Positions 23,201 to 32,430 of a DNA stretch of 64,000 nucleotides are shown here, piece by piece. The notes under the pieces were generated by a model. That model was not told the origin of the DNA and made no database searches. It was given only the letters and a program-made list of their open reading frames with translations. The stretch covers positions 6,447,622-6,511,621 of the forward strand of contig JARUPZ010000011.1 in assembly GCA_031213475.1 (NCBI GenBank), written 5' to 3'. This stretch comes from Nereocystis luetkeana. Taxonomy: Eukaryota; Sar; Phaeophyceae; Laminariales; Laminariaceae. Numbering within the stretch: the first letter of the stretch is position 1; the number at the start of each line of letters is the position of its first letter. The position numbers and the translations under genes were made by a program.

Positions 23201-26200
23201 TTTGTTGATCCCTGTTGTTGTGAAAGGGGCGGACCGTTGTCAGTGGTGGGTGGGGCAGTGGTGTCGCACGCTTCCCCCACCCTAGCGTCCTTAAGTGTTT
23301 GTTTTTTTTGCTGTCGGAATGGGATCGGTATTGATTGCATCCTGATTTCTGGCAGGTACCTGGTACACTACAAACCATCGGTCAATTTGTTTTTATGAGG
23401 CTCTGTTCGGCACTCATCAAGACTCACGCGCCTTAGTGCGAGCCCACGAGTCTGGAGAGAGCGAGAGCCCCAAACGAGCGCGCCACGTTCAGGTCAATGA
23501 CACAGTCTTTGGTTTCAAGAATCCGAGCCTGTCGAAGACACTAAATCTGAAGGCTGCCATGTCCATGGGAGGTCCCGCCTGGAAACAAAGTTTTTGCAAA
23601 TAAATAAACACCTCTCAGGAACAAAAGTATTAATACTCGTGCACGTGGCGAGCGCTACATATATATGACGTCGAGAACGTTTCAATTGCATAGATGTTTT
23701 TGACAAGATTGTGTTTCCAGTACCAAATCCCCTCAGCGCCGACAATATTTAGGTAAGGAAAATCCGTCAAGTTTTCACCCCTGGGCTTTCTACCTCGACG
23801 GTTCGGGGCGCGACAGTATTCTGTTTTTCGCCCTACCCCGTATGATGATCTCCAGCCTCTTTTTTTCTCTCCACCCGGGGTCACAGAGCGAGCTGTTATC
23901 CCCCACTCCCCGATGCCACTCGTGTATTGTAGCTCTTTCTTCCCTCGTCGACTCGCATCGAGTTCCGTCTGCCCGCGGTAAAAGGCGTTCTGCGAACTTG
24001 GTTCCTATATATAGTGGACAACAATGTCACAGTGTCACCACAGTGGGATTCGAACTCTGTTCAGTACCAACGGTAGCAGCATTCGAGGCTATCCACTCGA
24101 CTGCCGAGGCGACCGGGCAGTCGTTGTCGTCAACCGAGTGATGCCCGGTACGTGCATGCACCAATATTATGGCACTCACCCTGGTACCCTAGGTAAAGGT
24201 TGCAAAGTGCAAAAGATACGCTGAACTACATGGTGATACACAACGCAGCCTTTTTTGTTCGGAAAGTAACGGTGCAAATAATATGGCACTAAGCGTTACC
24301 TTACACAGAGACTAAACACGCGACAAGCTATGAGTACCGGGAGGAGTGGAAACCGACCAAGTACAGTTCTACTGTCTGTATACCACACAGTACTCTTCGT
24401 GATTTGCCTGGCAATGGGAGTGGTTAGTAGAGTTTTGCTGTGTGGAGATTGGTGCAGTAGCATCGACGGATATCCCACCGGTTGCGGCTTCCTCACGAAC
24501 CTTGACGTTTTTTCCGTTGCGTGGCATAGGCCTGGGCCACCTCTTCTACGACGGGACTAGGGCAATGGGGAGCAACGAGGAGTCAACGGAGTTGCGCGTG
24601 GCGTGCTTCATGGGTCTCGTTTCATTCCTGTCGAGCAGGGTAGAGGTCTTGAGGGTCTCGCCCAGGCACGGGGCAAGCCTTCTGAACGCAGTCGCACGAC
24701 CGATGATACAGAGTGCCACGCTGACGGAGTCCCCTCTGACAGCCGCGGGCTTGGATGGCACGGGTCAGGTCGTCCAGGTGAGAGTTGTTCGGAGCTGGCA
24801 GTATCAGGGCATTTTCCGTTCGGTGGAAACCAAACGGACATGAATAGAGTACATACAGCCACGACGCCCATAGATATGATACAACGTTACCAGACTGCCG
24901 TGCAGTCCAACACCCTCGCAACATTTCAGTCGGTTCCCTGTACGAAGACTTCCCGTTTCGCGATATTTGCCCCGGTACTGGTGCACGGGTTGTTTACACG
25001 TGTTTGCAAATGCGCCTTGAAATGGAGGTAGAGCATCGTAGTATACATCATACCGGAGAATGAACCTACAGTAACACCGGTTTCGTGCGCCAATCGCCCG
25101 TGATGAACTTCACTAATTCGTGGAGAGCAACCGTCGCGTTTAGTCCTGGCTTACACGGAATGCATGCACGTGTGCGCGGCATACTCGAAAAACAAAGTCG
25201 AATTGATACAACCGGTTTCGCGTATACCACCAGGTTATCGATACTGGCGTGGACGAGACATCGTGCTTCTTCATTGACGATGATGGGCAAGAAGTGACGC
25301 ATGGCCATTTCTTCGAGGAGATCGGTTCCGTGCTTCCTCTGACCACCCCATCACCCAGTCTATCAACATCACCGTCGCCTATCTCGACAACGTCGTCCAC
25401 CTTGGAACCGACGTCGCCTACGCTGTCACCTTTTTCGGGTGCACTTACGGCTAAGGGTGTCCTCTCTGATGCCTCTGAGGCGGCTGCTCCCACTCCAGTT
25501 GCCATGAAAATATTTGAGGGTGGAGATTTCAAATCTACCCCGGACGGCGCAAGGTGAGCGCACACCTCTCGAGTATTTCGGTACCGTAGTGTTTTTGCTG
25601 TGGGGTGAAAGGCGACCTCCAGCATGAGGCAGTGCTTTAGCAATATAAAGCATAGCCAGATTTTCTATTGTAGTCAATGCTACTCCTCACTAGCCGAACA
25701 TTGGGTGTGACTTTATTTCCGGATGGAAATGCACGTATACCCACTATCATCGTTCTTCTAGTACGTGGCAGAACCGTGTTCCACCGATGATGGGATACGT
25801 TGCTTGCTCGACGGACGCCGTATTTCTTTTGTCTAAAGTCGCCCAGCATGTGCCCTGTCTATTGCAGCCCAAACGATAGGGTTTAAATTCCCAATCTCGC
25901 CGAAGCTCGTGGCTGATATAAGAGGTGGTCGCGTCGTGTTTACTCTCCCGTTACGCTTCCACCGCCGCAACCTGTCCACTCTTCCGTCATGCTGACCCAT
26001 GCAGATTATCCAGTATACTAATATGGTCAAAACGGACTCAGTCCCTGGGTCACATGGGTCTTATTCTTCAACTAGTGGGGGAGAACAATATCGATGGATT
26101 CCGGGATCCGACTTCGAAAATGATAACGTGATTGGTCACGGTAGTCACACAGCGGGATCGGTAGCGGGGGCTACGCGCAACGTCCCAGCCGAGACGGTAA

Positions 26201-29200
26201 CATGCAGCGAACCGAGGGAGTTAAGCTGTGTAGGTGGCTGTGTTCACCGTGATGCCCCGGGATGGAGCGATGACGTCAACCCGTATTCCTCCATGAGTCA
26301 TTGGCATGGAGATATCGACCGTATTTGCCCGGCGTTTGGCTGCGACATTACTACGGAGTCGTGGTGTTTAAGCGACGACGTGAGCCAGACACTCACCGAG
26401 CATGGAGGCATGGCTCAAGGTGCAAAGCTTTCGGTTTTCGACGCATTTTACGGCGAGGACTCGCTATCCGCCTTGACTGGCAATGGCCTATGGGAGCCAT
26501 GTGCGGAGGCAGGCTGCAAGATTCATTCTGTCTCGATAGGTGGTGATGTTTGGTGTGAGCCCGACGCAATCACCATGGTATACGACGATTTCATGTACAA
26601 GGTGAGCTGCAGCCGCAACCTAGACTTTGTCGCGAATATGCGGGTGGTACTCTCTACCCGTTTGCCCAAGGAAGAAGATTCCCAGTCTTTTTTTAATGCA
26701 TCGTTGCTGCGTGTGGATAGTTGCAAACCGGCGTTGCGTTGACGTGCACAGCCTGTTCTTGCCCATCGGTTATAGGTTCGCCCACACCTGTCGTTCGGCC
26801 GACTCCGAGTGGCAACGGTTGCTCTCCACCAGCATGTGCAATCGCTCGCTGAGTGCAGCTGTCCTCCCTCCTTCTTTTTGCGCGTCGTATAATGTGCCTC
26901 CGCTTTGACCCCGGAGAATCTGTCAGTATTCGCCGCTGGCAATTCTTGCGCATCGGTTTGAGATCCACTCACAGCTGTCGTTCGGCCCGCTCCGAGTGAC
27001 AACGATTACTCTCTAACAACAACTGCAATCGCTCGCTAAGTGCCGTTGTCCCCTCCCCCCTCTTCGTGCCTCGTACGATGTGACGTGGCGTAGAACCCGG
27101 AGAATCTGCTAGTGTTCGCCGCTGGCAACGAGGGGAACAAACATCCAGGTCGTTCAGTTTGCACAATCACCTCTCCAGCCATTGGCAAGAACGTTCTTGC
27201 CGTCGGGTCAACATCACTGGGTGAGGCACGCGCGACGGTTACCAGCGCGAGTGGCACCGGAATTGATGGCGAAAACGGTTTCGCGAATGTGGACATGGTT
27301 TCGGCATTCAGCTCGTGGGGTTTCACCAAGGATTCCCGCATCAAGCCGGAGGTCGTGGCTCCCGGCGACTCGGTAAGCACGCTCTCTATTGTGAATATCA
27401 GGACCCTGCTTATCAGGTGACTGCTCGATTCCGATACGTCGACAACGACGGTACCCCGTGCATACAACACCACCTCTGCACAGCAGGTTAGCAGACGTGT
27501 CCAACGGTTTTAGTACGTTTACGAGACTGTAAACGGTTCCCCTTTGCAGTGGAGTTTCCTCCTTCTCCATAGCGATAGTGAGGTGTTGTAAATCAGCGAC
27601 TACTGTGGATGACCCCAACACGACTTTGGTACGATCCGGTTTGATTTTGGACAGATATATTCTGCCAGCAGCGACGCTACGGACGATAATTCTTGCAGGC
27701 TGCAGGCGGTATACGGCACGTCTATGTCGTGTCCAGTCGTGGCAGGGGCATCAGCCATGGTGAGTTCTAGTCGTCAGAATTGTTCACTCACGAAGGCTCG
27801 TATGAACCCAGGGGATTCAGCAGGCTGGCAGAATTGTTTAGACGGCGTGATCAGTTGTGACCCTACTCTAGTAGTTTCGAATTGATAGTTTTATGGTGCA
27901 CTGGGGTCACGTACCGGGCACGGTTGTCGACCAGGTTCAAACATACAGTCGAAACGTTTAGGAAGCAGTCGTTGTTGAGGTATGTGAAGGCATGTGTTTA
28001 CAATAGGTTAGACCTTACAGCCCGCGTGGCTTGTATGTTCTCCAATGTTAGGATGGCTGCTTGCTACATACGTTTAAATCTTCTCCTGGATGAATGTGTA
28101 CGTGTCTTCGATCGAACTCCCAGATACGGCAGTACTTCTTGGATGAGAGTTTCTACGTTGCTGATGTGGCAGCACGCGGTTGGTGCGAGGACGGCGCGTT
28201 TCCGTGCGAAGAATTTTCCCCTTCTTCTGCGACGATAAAGGCAAGCCCATGTTCCGCAAGCGCAATGCCATGGGTAATACCAAGGCATGGTCCATCCTTT
28301 TTGGTGTTCGGGGTCAGGGCCATGCTTGCGTGTATTTTAGACCGTTGCAGAGTAGCGTGCAGCTTGCTGTGATTTGACCTTGTTCCATCTTCGATAGTGA
28401 GGTATTACATAACACCCCCTGTACTACATACCTCCCACGTACGTTCCCCGTAGGCCCTGCTCATCAACAGCGCAAACCTGATGGGAGGTAGTTCAGAGCC
28501 GGATGAGTTCCGCGGCTTTGGGCGGATTCACCTAGATAGGGGGATGCCGCTGGGCGGGGAAGGGAGCTTGGCTCTTTTCGTGGCGGATCGAGCTGCCTTG
28601 CCCGAGCTCGATTCACAGGAGTTCTTTTTCGATGTCGACGCCGACGCTGGCCTAGATTTCCGTGCCTCCTTATCTTGGATCGACCCTCCTTGTACTGCAT
28701 TGGCATCGGTTCAGTTGGTCCACGACTTGGACCTTGAAGTAGAGTCTCCTAGCGGTGAGACACATATCATGTGGTCGTCGCTTGGTTCAGTGGATGAGGC
28801 CAACGTAAACGAGAGGGTAATCGTTGACGCTGCAGATGTGGAAAGCGGGATGTGGACAGTCCGGGTGTCGACAAAGCGTCTGACCACTGCGTCTCAGAGT
28901 TACTCCCTTGTCGTCAACGGGGCCATAGTCTACTCCTCGTCGGACCCATTCTACTCTGAATTGTACTCCGTCACCCCTACGGCCTCACCTTCGGACATCG
29001 GCGCTGGTTCCACCACAAGCTCCCCTTCGGGTGCCAGCGATGGTTCTGTCCCGAGGACCTTGGGCTCTGCCGCCCCCACCATCTCCCCTTCGGGCGCGGG
29101 TGACGGTTCTGCCCCGACCGACCCTTCGTCGGGTGGTTCGATCGCGTCCACTCCAATGTCACTGGTGGCTCTTTTAGTCGGTGCTGCGGCATCGACCATC

Positions 29201-29221
29201 ACCGCGGCTTGCGCGGCGTAA
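8220..29221 (+). CDS. KP-43-like subtilase (S8), secreted, probably GPI-anchored; copy 1, 8 exons
   Basis: Predicted secreted serine endopeptidase. Exons: 8220-9081, 24530-24777, 25234-25548 (GC donor, uncertain), 26005-26601, 27094-27372, 27655-27759, 28124-28240, 28454-29221; about 1096 aa. Signal peptide about 1-25; prodomain to about 370. Asp373 in VIDTGVD, His520 in GHGSHTAG, oxyanion Asn686 in AAGNEG and Ser790 in GTSMSC are all present. A Ser/Thr/Pro-rich insertion separates Asp from His, and an insertion with six Cys follows His. The last exon holds the KP-43-type C-terminal domain, with LVHDLDLEV and FRASLSWID. A Ser/Pro/Gly linker with two SPSGAxDGS units and a hydrophobic tail (SLVALLVGAAAS) suggest GPI anchoring. 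The start is homologous to the ATG of copy 2. Oddities: a GC donor at intron 7 and a frame question at intron 3; if no GC donor is used there the copy is broken. The oxyanion-neighbour segment reads HSVSIGG, against HSNSWSG in copy 2. Confidence 0.85.
9258..9309 (+). other. AATAAA followed by a poly(A) run inside intron 1
   Basis: Tandem AATAAA-type signals (AGATAAATAAATG) at about 9260 are followed, roughly 30 bases on, by an uninterrupted run of 15 A. This arrangement resembles either a genuine early polyadenylation site just after exon 1 or the fossil tail of a retroposed transcript. It lies 180-230 bases past the exon 1 donor. Confidence 0.35.
9551..9590. repeat. (TAG)n microsatellite, about 40 bp
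   Basis: About 13 uninterrupted trinucleotide units in intron 1 of copy 1. The same trinucleotide forms the very long tract in intron 5 of copy 2. Confidence 0.9.
11515..11900. repeat. GAAACCGA-rich element, second copy
   Basis: Contains GCGAACCGAAAATGCC, CCGGTTTCGGTTCGCC, CCGATCGATGCCGAAACCG and later CGATCGGTTCACGC in both orientations, as in the element at 520-1025. Boundaries are uncertain. Confidence 0.35.
14146..14225. repeat. (CAA)n microsatellite, about 80 bp
   Basis: Roughly 26 CAA/AAC units with one ATC interruption near 14169. It creates spurious poly-Asn and poly-Val/Leu reading frames. It lies within intron 1 of subtilase copy 1. Confidence 0.9.
18930..19034. mobile_element. 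TA-flanked hairpin MITE, copy 2 (best preserved)
   Basis: A 105-bp element with 27-bp terminal inverted repeats that match perfectly by eye; each begins TTACGGGGGACCATAGTTAA. It is flanked by TA on both sides (18928-18929 and 19035-19036). The AT-rich interior has no ORF. The near-perfect arms suggest a fairly recent insertion. Confidence 0.8.
20365..20730. repeat. Palindromic AACCCTTTTAG element split by a TIR element
   Basis: The left arm (TTAACCCC...AGAACCGCAG, 20365-20440) and the right arm (CTGTCCCCAAAACGGGACTG to GGGTTAA, 20691-20730) are the two halves of one palindromic unit. A 248-bp TIR element occupies the middle. The order of events is clear: the palindrome was there first. Confidence 0.75.
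20441..20688. mobile_element. GTTCTACGATAGAGG-type TIR element A, nested
   Basis: Begins TTCTACGATAGATGTAGCG and ends GTGAACCTCTATCGTAGAAC. The interior shares ATCGTCGGAATGC, TTTTTGCTGAGGTCA and GGTGAGGTATGGAGCTCC with elements B (34573) and C (41085). ACCT occurs at or beside both borders and may be a target duplication. Non-coding, hence non-autonomous. Confidence 0.75.
21768..22243 (-). CDS. Possible secreted small protein gene, frame ambiguous
   Basis: A GC-rich island inside intron 1 of copy 1, read on the minus strand. From Met at 22243 the frame gives a hydrophobic leader (FFRVSFVLLLAVFTARSDV) that looks like a signal peptide, then an Ala/Pro-rich stretch and a helix-like segment (VEIQFGLVREEMQAAWAKTD). 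From about 21900 the protein-like reading moves to another frame (SSDLLDTVLQQIVANQAAQE), ending at a stop near 21770, while the first frame stays open to 21497 but becomes Arg/Ser-rich. This could be one gene with a frameshift, a tiny intron, or a decayed copy. I recognise no family. Confidence 0.35.
22591..22696. mobile_element. TA-flanked hairpin MITE, copy 3
   Basis: A 106-bp relative of the element at 18930, starting TTACCGGGGACCATAGTTAA and ending ATGGTCCCCCGTAA, with TA on both flanks (22589-22590 and 22697-22698). The arms have a few mismatches towards the centre. Confidence 0.8.
23933..24145 (-). mobile_element. tRNA-derived SINE, copy 1
   Basis: On the minus strand the head reads GTCGAGTGGATAGCCTCGAA (A-box-like) and, about 45 bases on, GAGTTCGAATCCCAC (B-box-like), the layout of an internal RNA polymerase III promoter. 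The T-arm does not pair properly, so this is not a working tRNA. The 3' part carries TCGATGCGAGTCGACGAGGG, shared with the copy at 46920-47120. Confidence 0.6.
25234..25548 (+). CDS. Exon 3 of subtilase copy 1 (catalytic Asp exon, uncertain 3' end)
   Basis: The exon opens at the acceptor ACCACCAG with VIDTGVDETSCFF; the catalytic Asp codon is 25240-25242. A Ser/Thr/Pro-rich stretch follows. Copy 2 ends this exon at AAG|GTGAGC in phase 0. Copy 1 has the same GTGAGC at 25554, but one base fewer before it, so that donor would break the frame into exon 4. A GC donor at 25549 (GGC|GCAAGG) restores phase 0 and makes the summed coding length (3291 nt) a multiple of three. Which donor is used cannot be settled from sequence. 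Confidence 0.6.
26005..26601 (+). CDS. Exon 4 of subtilase copy 1 (catalytic His and Cys-rich insertion)
   Basis: Acceptor CATGCAG, donor AAG|GTGAGC. The catalytic His codon is 26137-26139 in GHGSHTAGS. A stretch of about 74 residues after GATRN contains six Cys before GGMAQGAKLSVFD. KP-43 itself goes almost directly from the first segment to the second. All six Cys are conserved in copy 2. The exon is exactly as long (597 nt) as its counterpart in copy 2. Confidence 0.85.
26756..27130 (+). repeat. 187-bp tandem duplication across the intron 4 / exon 5 boundary
   Basis: Unit 1 (26756-26942) and unit 2 (26943-27130) both start TTCTTGCxCATCGG, share TGTCGTTCGGCC and run into GGAGAATCTG...TTCGCCGCTGGCAA, the first bases of exon 5. 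Only unit 2 keeps the acceptor (GCGTAG|AACCCGGAG). In unit 1 the same place reads CTTTGACCCCGGAG, with no AG. Unit 1 is therefore an intronic ghost of the exon start. Confidence 0.8.
27094..27372 (+). CDS. Exon 5 of subtilase copy 1 (oxyanion Asn exon)
   Basis: Encodes NPENLLVFAAGNEG, with the oxyanion-hole Asn codon at 27127-27129, through to IKPEVVAPGDS. It ends TCG|GTAAGC. The segments AFSSWGFTKDSRIKPEVVAPG and GKNVLAVGSTS match the region between Asn and Ser in KP-43-like enzymes. It is one codon longer than in copy 2. Confidence 0.85.
27655..27759 (+). CDS. Exon 6 of subtilase copy 1 (catalytic Ser exon)
   Basis: Acceptor GGACAG, donor ATG|GTGAGT. Encodes 35 residues, including the nucleophile in GTSMSC (Ser codon 27721-27723) and AGASAM. 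It has the same length and phase as exon 6 of copy 2. Confidence 0.85.
28124..28240 (+). CDS. Exon 7 of subtilase copy 1, followed by a GC-AG intron
   Basis: Encodes IRQYFLDESFYVADVAARGW through SPSSATIK, 39 residues, matching VRQYFSDASFYVADV in copy 2. The donor reads AAAG|GCAAGC where copy 2 has AAAG|GTGAGC. GCAAG after AG is the classic GC-donor consensus. The acceptor of this intron is CCCCGTAG before 28454. Confidence 0.8.
28454..29221 (+). CDS. Exon 8 of subtilase copy 1 (C-terminal domain, linker, tail)
   Basis: Encodes ALLINSANLMGGSSEPDEFRG, the end of the peptidase domain, then the beta-rich C-terminal domain and the stop TAA at 29219-29221. The Ser/Pro/Gly linker before the hydrophobic tail is longer than in copy 2 (exon 768 nt against 660 nt) because it contains two SPSGAxDGS units and extra sequence. 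Confidence 0.85.
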   Translation, partial: ALLINSANLMGGSSEPDEFRGFGRIHLDRGMPLGGEGSLALFVADRAALPELDSQEFFFDVDADAGLDFRASLSWIDPPCTALASVQLVHDLDLEVESPSGETHIMWSSLGSVDEANVNERVIVDAADVESGMWTVRVSTKRLTTASQSYSLVVNGAIVYSSSDPFYSELYSVTPTASPSDIGAGSTTSSPSGASDGSVPRTLGSAAPTISPSGAGDGSAPTDPSSGGSIASTPMSLVALLVGAAASTITAACAA

Positions 29222-32200
29222 ACACGACCGTTGGTCGAAACATGCATGAAACGGGGTTCTCGGCTCGCCCGGGCGAGTAGACGCGTTCTTGAGGTCAAGG
29301 TGGGTGTGGCTGTGGTAGTCGCAAAGGACGACGAATGCCCTAAACATAATTTTCTTGGGGTGTCGGTTGGCCTCGTACGTCGTTGGTCGCCACCGAAGGG
29401 GAACATCTATTCAACAGTGGTGGGTGAGACTGGACTTCGTTCACCGGAGGGGAATCGTTCGCCGTCGTTTTTGGGACGTACTGGGTTTCCTGGTGACGTA
29501 CGCCCACGTACGAGGTATATTCCTCCCATATTGCCGTAGGCGCTGTACCAAGCACGTCGTGAATGTGGCCCAATTCTCGGCTGATATGCGGTAGGAACTT
29601 CGCCACCAAGTTGAAAAAGGCTGCAGACCCCCCCCATCCCCTGCCACTTGGTGCAAGCAATGTCTGCCTGGTCGTTGAAAACTCGACATGCTCTGTCCCG
29701 GCGTTGTAAGGATGTGAGAGACTTTGGGCATACGACTACGATCATGCATGATAGCGAGTACACCCCCCCCCCCCCCCTTCCTCCGCCAAACCCAGCCTTG
29801 TGCCGGGTCTAATACATTACAATATATATTTCTTCTCGTCCATTTCGTACACCAGAGTTCGTACAAAAGCGTACTGTTGCCGGTGTATCTACGCTCTCTA
29901 TGTGTTTCTTGTATTGCATTCTGCCGACTTCCTATCAATAGTTTATGTGTTTCCTTCCTCGTCTCCACTTCTAATCCCGGATTGGGACGTTGACCTTCTC
30001 TTTGACCTCCTCTGCAGGAGGTCGGCGCACCCCCAAGTTGTTCATCGGTGTGTCTGAATGGTCCCTGCCCCGGCTATACTCATACGCCGGTCGGTCTCTG
30101 TCCGTTTGGGGTGATATTTGAATAAAAAACATTTCGGTTGTTCGGGAGCCCTCGGCCAGGCGTAAAAACGTCTACTGAGGGTTGGGTACGAATATGTATA
30201 GATGTGGCCGCGAGGTGAGGCCGTTCGGTTTGGACTGTCCGAATACGTGTTCGTTGGATAGTGGTTGGTCTTGTCTGCCGCTAATCGCTGCAGAACGTGT
30301 GTATCGCACTGTGGGTGGGACTAAGCTTGGTATACGCACTTTCGCCGGACGACAAGCGCCGCTGTTGGAGATCCGGGTTGTGTTTCCGAGCGACGCAGGC
30401 GCGCGTTATAGTGTGCTCGACTGCTCTTGAAGTAGATTCTGGTATGCACAGCGGACGCAGGCTGCCGTAGAAGCCGACCAGCACCGGGATGTATCAAGTA
30501 CTCCATCCATTTGGCGTCGCACTTGGCCCACGTGCGCTATGAGTCGCCACCGAGTAGCGCGCCCTCCCCTCTCCCCCATCCGCCCACCCGGCCTTGTGCT
30601 TGTCCTACAATGATCTAGCTTTGCTTTGCCTACCCTCTGTTGGTTTTTTCTAGAGTAAACGAAACACGTACGGATATTAGAGTATATCTGCTCTATGACG
30701 CATATTGTACGCTGCCGAAGTTCTAGTTTGTCGGATTAAATGCTCGGTGTTGCCCCCAATCGCGCACTGGAAGCATGCCCACATTTGTAGCCGGAGGTCC
30801 GGAGGTCCGTGCACCCCTCTGTGTTTCGCCTATGCCAATGAGTGGGTTCGCACACGTTGTATTCGCGTGCCTTTATCTGCCCAGGAGTGCTAATGGTTGG
30901 GGGCAACGGATAGCGGTGGCTGTCGGCTGGGCGTTGATACGATTCCTGGAGTTCGAGTCGTCAATCTAAGTTCATAGCTGAGCTTTGCGACCATGCTGGA
31001 CAGATGGGATCATGGAGACTGCACGTTGACGTTTTTGTCGGGGTAGTAGTTGGTCATGTATCCCACTGGTCGATGCTGAAAGTGTGCAATGGAAAGTTGT
31101 CGGGACTATGCTGAGCATACGTATGTTTGCCGGACGGCAAACCCCGCCATCTGAAGGTCGTGGTTGGGTTGCCCGGCGTACGTCATAGAGCGCTCCACTG
31201 GCATAAGAGTAAATGGCAGTACACATCGTAGAGGCAGAGTGCCGTCGAAACCGAAGCACACTGAGTATGTACCAAGTTCAATGCTGAAATCGGCCGCGCC
31301 CTTGGCCGATGTGCGCTATGAGCTTCGCCATCTAGCTGAAATGGCTGCAGCCCCCTGCCCCCCGCTCCCCCAGACCCCGGGTCTTTCGCCGATGTTACTC
31401 GTTTTCCCTTCTGTTAATTCTCCTCTATTTTGTACATGTACAGCAAACACACATGTTGTTTTGTGAGCATCTGCTTTCCCTTTGAACCCTTGTTGCATAC
31501 CGCCGGGTTCCTGGTTTTCCTGCTTGACCCTTGCGTGTGTTTCTTCCAAATGCTCAACGGACGGGTTCCGCCCGTTGCAGGATGTCGGTGTGCCCTGGTC
31601 AAGCGTCGATGTCACTCGGTGGTTTCGTACAGGGTGTACTCGTATAGGCGCGTCTGTTCAGGTATGCCGCGTTTAGGTGACGAGCGTATGCGCTGTTGTT
31701 GTTCATGCCGTGCATTTGTTTCGCTCGGTTGTTTCCGAAGAGGTTTTTTGCGGCTCTGTGGGACGTCATGTTTGCCTTTATTATTTGAGCGTTGTCAGGA
31801 AACTCGGTTCGCGATGTAAGCAAGAATCCACTTCTTATGCTTCCCTCCCTTTTTTTTGCATACGTGGAGAGTGTGGGGCTCCAGCGAGGAAGCGCACCGT
31901 TTCGAATTTGTATCGATGCATCGGTTCCCCTTTGGTGTTAATGGGTCGGCATGCATAGCTACCGATGGATCTGCTGTACATCTCTATACGGCCCTGCGCG
32001 GCAGACGGCACTTACTCCACTGCCAACGTACATAAGGAAAAAGAAGCGTGACGGCATCTGGTAAGAGAAAGGGGTACATATCTCGATGTTGCCATGCCCT
32101 CTCGGCTACGATGAAAACCGGGCCTGGCATGAAATACTCGTTCGCCGGGGATGCACTGCGTGTGCTTTGTAAGTGTAGCAAGTTGCAATGGCTGGATGGT

Positions 32201-32430
32201 CTTGGTCGCTGCGTGTATTGTACGTTGGTCACGAGCGCACCACACGGCAGCACGAGAGATGCTTCAGTGGTACAGTAGGAATGTTTGTTGTGGTAGCACC
32301 AGCAGCAGTAGCCGCCGCCATAGTTGTAGTTGTCGTAGATATCATAGTCGGTGGTGGTAGCAGTAGAACGGGTGGCGGTGCTTTACAGACGATGCGGTCT
32401 CACAGGCCGCATATCTATGCAGCCACATAG
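29222..32430 (+). other. 3' flank of subtilase copy 1, shared with copy 2 and internally duplicated
   Basis: No further gene is supported. Segments resemble the 3' flank of copy 2: just after the stop (GTCGAAACATG / TTCGAAACATG), GTCAGGAAACTCGGTTCGCG at about 31795 against about 58013, and the GTTGTAGTTGTCGTAGAT-like block at about 32320 against about 58535. A part of some 430 bp is present twice here (about 30180-30620 and 30980-31440). AATAAA at about 30121 could serve polyadenylation. A further unit at 29649-29765 recurs at 35948-36062. Confidence 0.55.
29649..29765. repeat. Dispersed repeat unit TTGGTGCAAGCAATGTCTGC, copy 1
   Basis: About 117 bp starting TTGGTGCAAGCAATGTCTGC and ending in GCGAGTACACCCCCC. 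It matches 35948-36062 closely, where it sits inside a larger TIR element. Function unknown. Confidence 0.65.

Larger units (their letters stand above)
9082..24529 (+). other. Intron 1 of subtilase copy 1, 15.4 kb, repeat-filled
   Basis: Donor G|GTGCGC and acceptor GGCATAG|GCC, phase 1, as in copy 2. The insert is nearly three times as long as intron 1 of copy 2 and no longer aligns with it by eye beyond the first bases. It holds a (TAG)n tract, a (CAA)n tract, GAAACCGA-rich sequence, two hairpin MITEs, a nested palindromic/TIR element, a tRNA-derived SINE and about 13 copies of ACCTGGTA. A possible minus-strand gene lies at 21768-22243. An ORF at 13401-13724 looks mildly protein-like but matches nothing I know. 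The rest shows nothing recognisable. Confidence 0.75.

Noticed and set aside
24000-24145. tRNA gene on the minus strand
   Set aside because: A-box-like and B-box-like motifs are present, but the T-arm does not pair and the copy at 46920-47120 shares a non-tRNA 3' end, so a SINE fits better.
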